Positions 24,263-31,928 of a DNA stretch of 42,690 bases are shown here, piece by piece. How positions within the stretch are numbered: the first letter of the stretch is position 1; each line of letters begins with the position of its first letter. The DNA lies in the NCBI GenBank assembly GCA_000997945.1, contig LCCP01000016.1, forward strand, positions 1 to 42,690. Direction: 5' to 3'. Both the position numbers and the translations under genes were made by a program. Below the pieces are notes generated by a model. It was not told the origin of the DNA. It ran no database searches and saw only the letters and a list, made by a program, of their open reading frames with translations. This stretch comes from Parcubacteria group bacterium GW2011_GWC2_42_12 (GTDB lineage: Bacteria; Patescibacteriota; Patescibacteriia; Patescibacteriales; GWC2-42-12).

Positions 24263-24360
24263 GTTATTGTGAGCGACCGAGAGGAGCGAAGCAATCTCAG
24301 GTACTCGGATGTTAACCAGAGATTGCTTCGTCGCCCGATTACGGGCTCCTCGCAATGACA
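24263..24360 (+). repeat. CATTGCGAG...CTCGCAATGAC palindromic element 2
   Basis: The arms TGTGAGCGACCGAGAGGAGC and GAAGCAATCTCAGG pair with GAGATTGCTTCG and GGGCTCCTCGCAATGACA. It fills the gap between htpX and the NIF3-like gene. Confidence 0.88.
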
Positions 24361-24364
24361 GAAT

Positions 24365-25288
24365 ATGAACCATATGACAACAAAACAGATTTACGATTTA
24401 GCCGTAGCTATGGGCATGAAGGCCGATTTACGAGGCGCGGAAAAGGTTAAAAAGTATTTGGCGCGCGCTAAAGAGAAATATGACAAAATGAACCCCACCG
24501 AAAAGACCGAATTCGATTTAGAGAAATTAGCCAATCCCTATAGCGATTCCAGAATTTTAGTTGATTTGAAAAAAGGGCAAATTAAAAAAGCCTTGGTTGG
24601 TATAGATATGGAAGGCGCGGAATTGCTGTTAGCGGAAAAACTGGGCGTTGATTTAGTTATCGCGCATCATCCGGAAGGCAAGGCTTTAGCCGATTTACAT
24701 AGCGTCATGGATTTGCAAGCCCAGGTTTTAGCCGATTACGGCGTGCCGATTAATATTGCCGAGTCGGTAATTAAACCGAGAATCGCCGAAGTGGCCAGGG
24801 GTGTTTCACCGCAGAATCATAACCGTGCGGTAGATATGGCCAGAATTTTAGGTTTGGATTATATGTGCGTGCATACGCCGGCCGATAATCTGGGCGCGAG
24901 TTTTCTAATAAAAAAAATTAAAAAAGATAATCCGGAAACCGTGGGCGAAGCGGTTGAGATGCTTAAAGAAATTCCTGAATTTAAGGCGGCCATAGAATAC
25001 AATGCCGGACCAAAAATTTTTACCGGTTCGCCGGAAAATAGCTGCGGTAAAATTGTGGTCAGCGAATTTACCGGCGGCACCAGCGGCTCTAAGGAAATTT
25101 ACGAGAAAATGGCTCAAGCCGGCATCGGTACGATTATCGGCATGCATATGGCGGAAGAGCATCGCAAAGAAGCGGAAAAATACCACCTTAACTCCTTAGG
25201 CATGAATTTATTTTTGGATGAATTAGAGAAAAAGTGGATGGAGGTTATTACTACTTCAGGATTGATTAGGGTGAAGAGGGGAAAGTAG
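24365..25288 (+). CDS. NIF3-like dinuclear metal-centre protein
   Basis: The product is 307 residues. KKALVGIDMEGAELLLAEKL, VDLVIAHHPEGKAL (metal-binding HH), YMCVHTPADN and VVSEFTGGTSGSKEIYEK, then IIGMHMAEEHRKEAEKYHLN near the C-terminus, match the NIF3/DUF34 family, which has been linked to GTP cyclohydrolase-like folds and metal homeostasis without a settled function. The N-terminal about 70 residues form a helical extension. The start may be ATG 24365 or the second Met at 24374; both follow a palindromic element. Confidence 0.85.
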   Translation: MNHMTTKQIYDLAVAMGMKADLRGAEKVKKYLARAKEKYDKMNPTEKTEFDLEKLANPYSDSRILVDLKKGQIKKALVGIDMEGAELLLAEKLGVDLVIAHHPEGKALADLHSVMDLQAQVLADYGVPINIAESVIKPRIAEVARGVSPQNHNRAVDMARILGLDYMCVHTPADNLGASFLIKKIKKDNPETVGEAVEMLKEIPEFKAAIEYNAGPKIFTGSPENSCGKIVVSEFTGGTSGSKEIYEKMAQAGIGTIIGMHMAEEHRKEAEKYHLNSLGMNLFLDELEKKWMEVITTSGLIRVKRGK

Positions 25289-25326
25289 ATTCTAACTTTG
25301 TTCATTATTTGTAGCCGTCTAAATAT

Positions 25327-26022
25327 ATGTTGATAAAAAATAATGTTGTAGTTATCACCGGGGGCAGCCAGGGTTTGGGTAAGTCTTTGGCCTCGCTGTT
25401 TGTAAAAAAAGATTGTCGAGTAATTATTTCCAGCGAAAAAGAGGAAGATTTGAAAAATGTCGCCAAAGAATTATTGATTGATTATTTTTTGGCCGATGTG
25501 ACCGTTTATGATAATTTATCAAATTTGGCTAAATATGTTCTTGAAAAATATGGAGCGATTGATATTTGGATTAATAATGCGGGAATTCAAATTACTCCCA
25601 GCGTGGTTGAAGAGGTTAGTATAAAAAAACTGCGTTATCTTTTTGATGTAAATTTTTTCGGCTATTTTTACGGCTGTCAGATCGCTTTGCGGCAGATGAA
25701 AAAACAGGGCCAGGGTTTGATTATCAATATAAATTCTACTGCCGGGCTTGAAGGTAAACCCCTGCTCTCCGCTTATGTCTCGTCTAAATTTGCGATTAGA
25801 GGATTAACCGAGTCAATTAGAAAAGAAATCACTAATTCCGATATAAAAATATACGCCGTCTATCCGGGCGGAATTCAAACAAATATTTATAAAGAAAAAT
25901 ATCCGGACGATATTAAGGAGTATATGCAAGTTGATGAGGTGGCGGAAAAAGTTATAAAAAATTTGATGTCTGATGAACCGGAGCAGGATTTAATAATTAA
26001 AAGGCCGGTTATTTTTAAATAA
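25327..26022 (+). CDS. short-chain dehydrogenase/reductase
   Basis: The product is 231 residues. The cofactor motif is VITGGSQGLGKSLASLF (TGxxxGxG, residues 8-24), the NNAG motif is INNAGIQ, and the catalytic Ser and YxxxK are INSTAGLEGK and AYVSSKFA. It is a classical SDR, NAD(P)-dependent; the substrate is unknown, and the KEITNSDIKIYAVYPGG region is generic. It has an AT-rich SD-less start. Confidence 0.92.
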   Translation: MLIKNNVVVITGGSQGLGKSLASLFVKKDCRVIISSEKEEDLKNVAKELLIDYFLADVTVYDNLSNLAKYVLEKYGAIDIWINNAGIQITPSVVEEVSIKKLRYLFDVNFFGYFYGCQIALRQMKKQGQGLIININSTAGLEGKPLLSAYVSSKFAIRGLTESIRKEITNSDIKIYAVYPGGIQTNIYKEKYPDDIKEYMQVDEVAEKVIKNLMSDEPEQDLIIKRPVIFK

Positions 26023-26099
26023 AGGTTCTAGTTTCGTTTTATATTTTGATATTGTTGATTTTCGAAATGAACTTTTAAGAATAGAATTAAAACCAGCAA

Positions 26100-26124
26100 A
26101 AAATCCTGCCGTGAGGCAGGATTC
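26100..26124 (-). terminator. hairpin with T run on the minus strand
   Basis: The stem AATCCTGCC / GGCAGGATT is preceded by A6 on the plus strand, so the T run is on the minus strand, although no minus-strand gene is nearby. It may end the SDR transcript anyway. The rest of 26023-26263 is AT-rich without clear features. Confidence 0.5.
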
Positions 26125-26269
26125 TGCAATTGATGTCAGATAGCTCTACAACTAACTGTATTAATAGCATATATTTAATTTAAAATCAATTAAATTACTA
26201 TAATAATATTTTTTTTAGCTAATTTTAGAGGTAAATAAAGTATTAATGCAATGTTTTTGAATTGTGATT

Positions 26270-26446
26270 ATGAATGTTATGAAATCTACTGATAAATTTT
26301 TAAATCAAAAAATAAGGTTAAGGGATATCAACGGTTTGGCCTTGCGCAACGCGGAAATTTTGCGTAAGTCAATTGCGGACGCTAAAAATAGCGGAAATTT
26401 TTTTAAAAAGGGATCAGCTCTTATTAAAGACGCTTTAGAAAATTAA
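26270..26446 (+). CDS. small unknown protein
   Basis: The product is 58 residues from ATG 26270 (the track uses GTG 26264). It is basic and helical, with no membrane segment: KSTDKFLNQKIRLRDINGLA, then NAEILRKSIADA. I do not recognise a family. It stands alone 145 nt before pilB. It could be a genuine small protein, because base usage resembles that of its neighbours. Confidence 0.5.
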   Translation: MNVMKSTDKFLNQKIRLRDINGLALRNAEILRKSIADAKNSGNFFKKGSALIKDALEN

Positions 26447-26509
26447 AAGATGTTTTATGCTTTTATTGAGACATTCCGCATGTTAATGTTAAAATAATGA
26501 TTTTTTTGC

Positions 26510-26515
26510 TATAAT
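26510..26515 (+). promoter_or_regulatory. pilB -10 element (extended)
   Basis: TGC-TATAAT forms an extended -10; the -35 is weak. Transcription would start near 26522, so the half-palindrome at 26533-26579 lies in the 5' untranslated region. Confidence 0.55.
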
Positions 26516-26532
26516 ACAAATATAAAAAGAAA

Positions 26533-26579
26533 ATGAGATTGCCACGCCGCGCTTCCGTACAAGCGCGGTTCGCAATGAC
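26533..26579 (+). repeat. CATTGCGAG-family half element before pilB
   Basis: GAGATTGCC and CGCAATGACA flank an inner hairpin CCGCGCTT / AAGCGCGG. It ends 12 nt before the start codon. Confidence 0.75.
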
Positions 26580-26591
26580 AATAGAGAATTT

Positions 26592-28295
26592 ATGTCCACT
26601 AACCAATCAATCACGGATTTATTCGGCGACGCGGCCGGGCAATCGGGCGATGAGGAAAGCGCGGCGGCAAAATTCGCGGTTAAGCAAAAACAACTGAAAA
26701 TTAAAGAACTGGAACGGCTGACTAAGCAAAGAGCCGAGGCCAATGGCTGGCCTTATGTTGATTTAGTCGGTTTTCCTTTGAGTCCCGAAGCTTTGGTTTT
26801 GATTGATGAAACTAAAGCCAGGGAGTTAGGTGTTTTATGCTTTTATTATGACGGCCAGAGCATCCGCTTAGCCAGTTTAGAACCGGCCAATTCGGCGGTA
26901 GAGGCGCAAGCGCGCGAGCTTAAGGAGAAATATTTTTCTGACGCGAAGGTTTACTTGGTTACGGCCAATAGTTTTAATTATGGCTTGGATATGTATAAAA
27001 CCATACCTAAGGTTAGGGAAGTTACCAGAGGCATAAAAATTACCGAGGAAGATTTAAATAAATATGGAGAAAAATTTTCCAGTCTGAAAGACTTGCAGGC
27101 GGAAATAAATAAAGCGCCAATTACGGAAGTCGTGACCATGATTACGGCGGCGTCCATAAAATCCAATTCGTCCGATATTCACATCGAAGCCGGGGAAGAA
27201 GCCATTAAGGTTAGATTTAGGATTGACGGAGTTTTGCATGACGCGGCCGCGATAGACAAATCGGCTTGGGGAAAAATAATTTCACGCTTGAAACTTTTAA
27301 CCGGAGTAAAAATAAACGTTATTGATAAGCCGCAAGACGGCCGGTTTTCAATCTACATGAAGAACGATCGGGTTGATATCAGAGCATCATTTCTACCGAC
27401 TAATTTCGGTGAAAGCGTGGTTATGAGATTATTAAGATCAAGCTCGGTTGGCCTGGAATTTAAAGATTTAGGCATGCGCGGCCGAGCTTTTGAACAGTTA
27501 AAGATAGAGGTGGAGCGGCCTAACGGCATGATTATCGCCACCGGACCGACCGGTTCGGGTAAGACCACGACTCTTTACGCGGTCTTAAAAAAACTAAATA
27601 ATCAGGAAACAAAAATTATTACCATTGAAGACCCGATTGAATATCAACTGGCGGGCGTTAATCAGTCGCAAACCAGCGCCAATTATACTTTTGCCAAAGG
27701 GCTGCGCTCTATCGTGCGCCAGGACCCGGATATTATCATGGTCGGCGAAATTCGTGATTTAGAAACAGCCGAGATCGCCATTCAGGCGTCTTTGACCGGC
27801 CATTTGGTTCTTTCCACTACTCATACTAACGACGCGGCCGGAGCTATTCCGAGATTCCTGTCCATGGGAGCTAAACCATATTTATTAGCCCCGGCCTTAA
27901 ACGCCATGATCGGCCAAAGATTGGTTAGGAAAATTTGTGAAAAATGTAAGCAGGAAATTAAATTAGAGAGTGATGTTCTGGAGCGGGTTAAGGCACTACT
28001 CAACGAGCTGGCCGAGCCGGATAAAAAAGGCATTGATTTTAATAATTTAAAATTTTTCGCTGGTTCTGGCTGCGAGGCCTGCCAGGGCTTGGGTTTTAGG
28101 GGTAGAATCGGCGTTTATGAAGTTTTAACCATGAATGAGGAGATGCAAAAATTAATTTTAAGCGGCCAGTCCAGCGAATATGACATGCGCGATAATGCTA
28201 GGAAAAATGGCATGGTTACCATGGCGCAAGACGGATTACTAAAGGCTTTGGACGGAATTACCAGCGTGGAAGAAGTCTTTAGAGTGTCGGAATAG
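26592..28295 (+). CDS. pilB: type IV pilus assembly ATPase
   Basis: The product is 567 residues. An N-terminal T2SSE_N-like domain (about 30-150) precedes the GspE/PilB ATPase: SDIHIEAGEEAIKVRFRIDG, Walker A GPTGSGKTTTLYAVL (about 318), Asp box IITIEDPIEYQLAGVNQSQ, Walker B VGEIRDLETAEIA, His box LSTTHTNDAAGAIPR, and the zinc-binding CEKC ... CEAC near 455-500. It hydrolyses ATP to power pilus extension from the cytoplasmic side. CPR cells commonly have type IV pili for attachment to host cells; no other pil gene is visible here, so this is an isolated member. An extended -10 and a palindrome lie in its leader. Confidence 0.96.
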   Translation: MSTNQSITDLFGDAAGQSGDEESAAAKFAVKQKQLKIKELERLTKQRAEANGWPYVDLVGFPLSPEALVLIDETKARELGVLCFYYDGQSIRLASLEPANSAVEAQARELKEKYFSDAKVYLVTANSFNYGLDMYKTIPKVREVTRGIKITEEDLNKYGEKFSSLKDLQAEINKAPITEVVTMITAASIKSNSSDIHIEAGEEAIKVRFRIDGVLHDAAAIDKSAWGKIISRLKLLTGVKINVIDKPQDGRFSIYMKNDRVDIRASFLPTNFGESVVMRLLRSSSVGLEFKDLGMRGRAFEQLKIEVERPNGMIIATGPTGSGKTTTLYAVLKKLNNQETKIITIEDPIEYQLAGVNQSQTSANYTFAKGLRSIVRQDPDIIMVGEIRDLETAEIAIQASLTGHLVLSTTHTNDAAGAIPRFLSMGAKPYLLAPALNAMIGQRLVRKICEKCKQEIKLESDVLERVKALLNELAEPDKKGIDFNNLKFFAGSGCEACQGLGFRGRIGVYEVLTMNEEMQKLILSGQSSEYDMRDNARKNGMVTMAQDGLLKALDGITSVEEVFRVSE

Positions 28296-28351
28296 ATATA
28301 GCAATTGAATAATGAATTACGAACTATTTTTATTAAATAACAATAAATTTT

Positions 28352-28555
28352 ATGTCAACACCTGAAAAAGGCATAGAAACGCCGCGAACAAAAGAAGTAG
28401 TACTTCAGGAGTTCGCCGATTTTTGCAAAGCACAATTAGAGCAGGTATCAGCGGAACCTTCAGGAAATTGGATGTCTGAGGAAGATGCTTTAGAGCGGAT
28501 TCGGTTAAGGATGAAACGAGCAAAAGAAGAATTAAGACCAGAAGAAACCATTTAA
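28352..28555 (+). CDS. small unknown acidic protein
   Basis: The product is 67 residues, charged and probably helical (VVLQEFADFCKAQLEQVSA, then EEDALERIRLRMKRAKEELR). No family recognised. It lies 56 nt after pilB and 8 nt before the translin-like reading frame, with the usual TTTTATG start, so it is probably cotranscribed with them. Confidence 0.6.
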   Translation: MSTPEKGIETPRTKEVVLQEFADFCKAQLEQVSAEPSGNWMSEEDALERIRLRMKRAKEELRPEETI

Positions 28556-28563
28556 AGCCATAT

Positions 28564-29101
28564 ATGATTAACAAAAAATTTATTGAGCAATTGAAAAAAG
28601 AGTTTGACAATCATGCCGGCGAATGCCGGCAGATTATCAGTTTATCTAACGCGGTTTTGCATGACGCTAAAAAGGCGATTTTTTCTTTGCAGCGCGATGA
28701 TCTGGATGAAGCGGGTAAGTTTAGAAAATAAATTTAGTTTAGTTCGTTTGGCGGAAGAGGGTTCATATAAAGCGGCGGTAGAGGAGTATGTTGAAGCCAA
28801 AATGTTTTGGTTAGTGATGACCGGCAAGAAAATTGATAAAATTAAAGAAGTACAGTTAGATTATGAAAGCTACCTTGGCGGCATAAGCGATTTAATCGGC
28901 GAATTAGTCCGTCGGGCCATAAAAATGGCCACTGACGGCAAGTTTAAGGAAGTAAAAAAGATTCATCAGATTGCCGATGATATTATGGCCGAGCTCGTGG
29001 AATTTGATATGAGAAGCTATTTAAGGACTAAGTACGATCAAGCCAAGGGGCATTTACGAAAGATTGAGCAGATAAATTATGAAATAAATTTGCGAAAATA
29101 G
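28564..29101 (+). pseudogene. translin-family RNA-binding protein, split by a frameshift
   Basis: The frame from ATG 28564 (MINKKFIEQLKKEFDNHAGE, then SLQRDDLDEAGK) stops at TAA 28729. The second frame, shown in the track from 28604, continues the family from about 28720: LENKFSLVRLAEEGSYKAAV, EEYVEAKMFWL, YLGGISDLIGELVRRAIKMA and LRTKYDQAKGHLRKIE. These are translin/TRAX hallmarks. Dropping one T from the TTT at about 28720 would join them as one protein of about 178 residues, the usual translin length. Either the gene carries a real or assembly frameshift, or it is read by slippage. Family members bind and cleave single-stranded nucleic acid; the catalytic acid pattern was not checked. Confidence 0.8.
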
Positions 29102-29115
29102 ACCGGTTAAACAAA

Positions 29116-29148
29116 AAACAGCCCCGCATATTGCGGGGTGTTTTTTAT
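29116..29148 (+). terminator. intrinsic terminator after the translin-like gene
   Basis: AAACAGCCCCGCA / TGCGGGGTGTTTTTT, a strong GC stem with a T run. Confidence 0.85.
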
Positions 29149-29153
29149 GGCGA

Positions 29154-29311
29154 TTGATATAAATTCGGCTCTGTGATAATGTTTAGATAATTTAGGAGGG
29201 CACAACGCTCTTTTTAATTAGGAACAATTTTCGCTGCGGCGAAGAGCCCGGCACAAACAATTCGAACCGGCTGGCTAATGGCGAGCAGGTTCTAAAGCGA
29301 AAGGACATAAG
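29154..29311 (+). promoter_or_regulatory. promoter and structured leader of the orphan gene
   Basis: TTGATA, 17 bp, TGA-TAATGT (29154-29182) is a plausible promoter. The following leader folds: TTTCGCT (29231) pairs with AGCGAAA just before the start region, and inside are GAACC/GGTTC and GC-rich hairpins. AAAGGACATAAG then places an SD-like AGGA before ATG 29312. The folding is by eye. Confidence 0.45.
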
Positions 29312-29770
29312 ATGCATCTCTACTATTGGGACCCCGGGGAATTAGAAAAAAAGCTGAATGATGAATTTATCGGGGGGCAATTTCAGATGAAGACGATTGA
29401 TTGGGTATTTCGAGGGAAGGTCAAAGAATGTATGGCGTTGGCTAGCAGGAGAATTAAGGTTTCTTTCAGTTGGCTCTGCGAACGCCATTTCTTCTTTGAT
29501 AACAGTTGGACACCTCGACCAAAGTGGTCCCTACTTCCAGCACCGCCCAGTCTACATTACTTGGATGTAGAATATCGTTATTTCTATGTCCAGGATGATG
29601 AAGATCGTGTGAAAGTTAAAGGCAGGTTAGGTGAGATCTGCCACTTTTTCAAGCCAGGAGATCACACTAACTTAGTGAAACTGGGAGACGAATTCGTACC
29701 GTACTGTCAGTTGTATCAGCAGCAACTCCGGCGAGTGGTAATCGCTCTTTTGTCTCCGAAACGGCAGTAA
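29312..29770 (+). CDS. orphan protein of atypical composition
   Basis: The product is 152 residues, with many aromatic and basic residues. Codons (CTC, CCC, CGA, CGG) and GC content differ from the neighbours, and it has a structured leader with an SD-like site and its own strong terminator, so it looks like a self-contained cassette. The stretch LHYLDVEYRYFYVQDDEDRV vaguely resembles the WLDAVGRFWYAILTVNGVQR of the DGR target protein at 38342, but there is no nucleotide-level repeat. I recall many short CPR proteins with a similar aromatic C-terminal style; no function is known. Confidence 0.65.
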   Translation: MHLYYWDPGELEKKLNDEFIGGQFQMKTIDWVFRGKVKECMALASRRIKVSFSWLCERHFFFDNSWTPRPKWSLLPAPPSLHYLDVEYRYFYVQDDEDRVKVKGRLGEICHFFKPGDHTNLVKLGDEFVPYCQLYQQQLRRVVIALLSPKRQ

Positions 29771-29817
29771 TGCCCGCTACCTAGGGTGGCGATTCACCCT
29801 CCGCAACCATTAACGCC

Positions 29818-29850
29818 AAGCGCGCTGCTCAATGTGGCGCGCTTTTTTTA
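29818..29850 (+). terminator. intrinsic terminator of the orphan gene
   Basis: AAGCGCGC / GCGCGCTT with an 11-nt loop and a run of seven T. Confidence 0.9.
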
Positions 29851-29860
29851 TTACGCCTTT

Positions 29861-29890
29861 TTGGTAATTAGCCATTGTTTAAGCTATAAT
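29861..29890 (+). promoter_or_regulatory. promoter of the permease gene
   Basis: TTGGTA, 18-bp spacer, TATAAT (29885-29890). The leader then carries a palindromic half element (29899-29946) ending in AATGACA 11 nt before the start codon. Confidence 0.55.
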
Positions 29891-29898
29891 TAAAAGTG

Positions 29899-29946
29899 GG
29901 AATGCCACGCCCGCAATATCTTGCTTGCAAGGTGGGCAGGAATGAC
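29899..29946 (+). repeat. CATTGCGAG-family half element before the permease
   Basis: GGGAATGCCACGCCC / GGGCAGGAATGAC arms surround GCAATATCTTGCTTGCAAGG. It resembles the element before pilB. Confidence 0.65.
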
Positions 29947-29957
29947 AATTTAATTTT

Positions 29958-31094
29958 ATGTCAAAAAACTATCTCTTAGCAATCGCGACATTAATGGGTA
30001 CGGTTATCGGCGTGGGTCTTTTCGCCCTGCCCTTTGTCATAAATCAAGCCGGGATTATGCCGTTATTCATTTACATGATCGGTCTGGCCATAATCCAATA
30101 TTTTTTGCATCTGCTTTTTGCCGAAGCGGTTTTATCAACCAATGATAAGCATCGGCTACCGGGTTTTGTAGAAAAATATATTAATAAAAGAAGCAAGAAA
30201 TTCGCTTTTTTGGTTGAGGTAATCGGCGCGTATGGCTCAATTTTGGCCTATCTTATCGTGGGTGGGCTTTTTTTGCATCAATTAATAAATCCCTATTTAG
30301 GCGGCAGTATTTTTCTTTACTCAACAATTTTATTTGCTTTTGTTTCTTTAATCGCGTTTTTTGACATTAAGATGATTGCCGGCGTAGAATTAATTTTAAC
30401 CGCTTTTTTAGTTGTAGTCATTGGCTTGATCGCTTGGCGCGGTTTTGGGCATATTCAGCTGGCCAATTATCATCTGGTGGATTGGCGAAGCATTTTTTTG
30501 CCTTACGGGCCGATATTTTTTGCCGTGAGCGGCGGCGCGGCCATTCCGGAAGTTTGCCGCCTTTTGTCATTTGAAAAAGATAAAATTAAGAGCGCAATTG
30601 GTTGGGGGACTTTCCTTGCCGCCGGTTTAATGCTGTTTTTTGTCCTGGTAGTTTTAGGCATTGTCGGCGCAGAAATTTCGCCAGATACTTTGGCCAGTTT
30701 AGGTTTGATTTTAAACGATGGGGTTATTACTTTGGCTTTGATTTTTGGTTTGTTGGCCATTATTACTTCGTATATAGTAATCGCGCAAGCCACGGAAGAG
30801 ATTTTTGAGTGGGATTTTAAATTAAATAATAAATTAGCCTGGTTTTTAGCCGGTTTTGTGCCTTATTTTTTGTATTTAATTGGTTGGACTGATTTAATTA
30901 GAGTTATCAGTTTTAGCGGCGCGGTTGCCGGTGGTTTGTCCGGCTTGATTTTAATTTGGCTGATATTAAAAATTAAGGTTAAACCGGAAAAGGTTTCGGT
31001 TATCAATAATAAATTAACCAAGCCCTTGGCCTATTTTTTATCGCTGTTATTTATTTTGGGCATGATTTACGAAATTTGGGCGACGATTAATTAG
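29958..31094 (+). CDS. amino-acid permease (aromatic amino acid transporter-like)
   Basis: The product is 378 residues with about 11 predicted membrane helices. The first helix MGTVIGVGLFALPFVINQAG is the HAAAP/APC-type substrate-binding break, and FFAVSGGAAIPEVCRLL in the sixth helix region is typical of this group. These proteins import amino acids with protons or sodium; tryptophan/tyrosine permeases are the nearest I recognise. Uptake of amino acids would suit an organism with reduced biosynthesis. It has its own promoter. Confidence 0.85.
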   Translation: MSKNYLLAIATLMGTVIGVGLFALPFVINQAGIMPLFIYMIGLAIIQYFLHLLFAEAVLSTNDKHRLPGFVEKYINKRSKKFAFLVEVIGAYGSILAYLIVGGLFLHQLINPYLGGSIFLYSTILFAFVSLIAFFDIKMIAGVELILTAFLVVVIGLIAWRGFGHIQLANYHLVDWRSIFLPYGPIFFAVSGGAAIPEVCRLLSFEKDKIKSAIGWGTFLAAGLMLFFVLVVLGIVGAEISPDTLASLGLILNDGVITLALIFGLLAIITSYIVIAQATEEIFEWDFKLNNKLAWFLAGFVPYFLYLIGWTDLIRVISFSGAVAGGLSGLILIWLILKIKVKPEKVSVINNKLTKPLAYFLSLLFILGMIYEIWATIN

Positions 31095-31099
31095 ATCTC

Positions 31100-31205
31100 G
31101 CAGTCGCTTAAGGGTAGCGATTTTCTCGCTGCGGAACTCGGCTCGGAGTACCGGCCTCAAACAGTCCTCGCTTCAAAAATCACTGCCCTTAAGCGGCTGC
31201 TCGTA
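31100..31205 (+). repeat. 100-bp imperfect palindrome
   Basis: CGCAGTCGCTTAAGGGTAGC and AAAAATCACTGCCCTTAAGC plus GGCTGC are inverted copies around a GC-rich centre. It occupies the gap before the phosphodiesterase gene and is unrelated to the CATTGCGAG family. Confidence 0.75.
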
Positions 31206-31228
31206 TAAGATATTTTGTAGTATAATAT

Positions 31229-31717
31229 ATGAAATTTTTAATTATTTCCGATATCCATGACAACTTAGTCAATCTGGAAAAATGTTTGAATTGGGGTAGG
31301 GGACAAGCAATTGATAATGCTATTTGTCCGGGCGATGTGGTTAACAGCCAGACTTTGGCCTATCTGGCAAAAAATTTTAAAACAATTTATTTGGTGCGCG
31401 GCAACTTAGAAATATACGAAGCGAACGAAGTCAAGCGATATAATAATATCAAATATCTGGGTCGGTTCGGCGTTACGGAGATAGACGGTAAAAGTGTCGG
31501 CTTATGCCATGAGCCCTGGTATATTAAAAACGTTTTAGCAATTAAGCCGTGTCAGATAGTTTTTTATGGCCATACTCATGATCCTTGGATTGAAGAAAAA
31601 GACGGCTTGATTACAGCTAACCCGGGAACTCTGGGCGGGGTGTTTACCAAAGCGTCGTTTGCGGTTTGGGACAGCGCGAGCGGGGAGCTGGAATTGAAGA
31701 TATTGGAATTGATATAA
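31229..31717 (+). CDS. YfcE/MJ0936-type metallophosphoesterase
   Basis: The product is 162 residues. LIISDIHDNLVNLEK (DxH), CPGDVVNS (GD), LVRGNLEIYE (GN), LCHEP and FYGHTHDPWIE (GHxH), and ANPGTLGG form the full dimetal site of calcineurin-like phosphodiesterases of the YfcE group. It probably hydrolyses phosphodiesters in the cytoplasm; the natural substrate is not known for the family. Palindromes flank it on both sides. Confidence 0.92.
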   Translation: MKFLIISDIHDNLVNLEKCLNWGRGQAIDNAICPGDVVNSQTLAYLAKNFKTIYLVRGNLEIYEANEVKRYNNIKYLGRFGVTEIDGKSVGLCHEPWYIKNVLAIKPCQIVFYGHTHDPWIEEKDGLITANPGTLGGVFTKASFAVWDSASGELELKILELI

Positions 31718-31734
31718 ATTATAAATTTTTGTTT

Positions 31735-31912
31735 GTCATTGCGAGCGACTGGAGGGAGCGAAGCAATCTCTGGCAAGCAAGAATAACAATAAAAAGAAAA
31801 GAACATAGATTAACAAAATAAATCTTGCTTAAATAATTTATTTTTAGATTGGCAAAGCGTTTTCTAACCAGGGGTTGCCGCGTCGTCGCTGTCGCTCCTC
31901 CTCGCAATGACG
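31735..31912 (+). repeat. CATTGCGAG...CTCGCAATGAC palindromic element 3
   Basis: TGTCATTGCGAGCGACTGGA and GAAGCAATCTCTGG on the left; GGGGTTGCCGCGTCGTCGCT and CTCCTCGCAATGACG on the right. It ends 17 nt before the Memo gene start. Confidence 0.85.
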
Positions 31913-31928
31913 ATAGTAAATTATAAAC

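Noticed and set aside
28604-28730. Start of the translin-like protein at the track ATG 28604
   Set aside because: The first 40 codons of that frame are an out-of-frame reading of the true N-terminus that begins at 28564.
29250-29275. Possible tRNA T-loop on the minus strand (CCGGTTCGAATTG)
   Set aside because: No matching T-stem, anticodon arm or acceptor stem around it; it is part of the leader of the orphan gene.
31221-31226. TATAAT just before the phosphodiesterase start
   Set aside because: It is only 3 nt from the ATG, too close to act as a -10 for that start.
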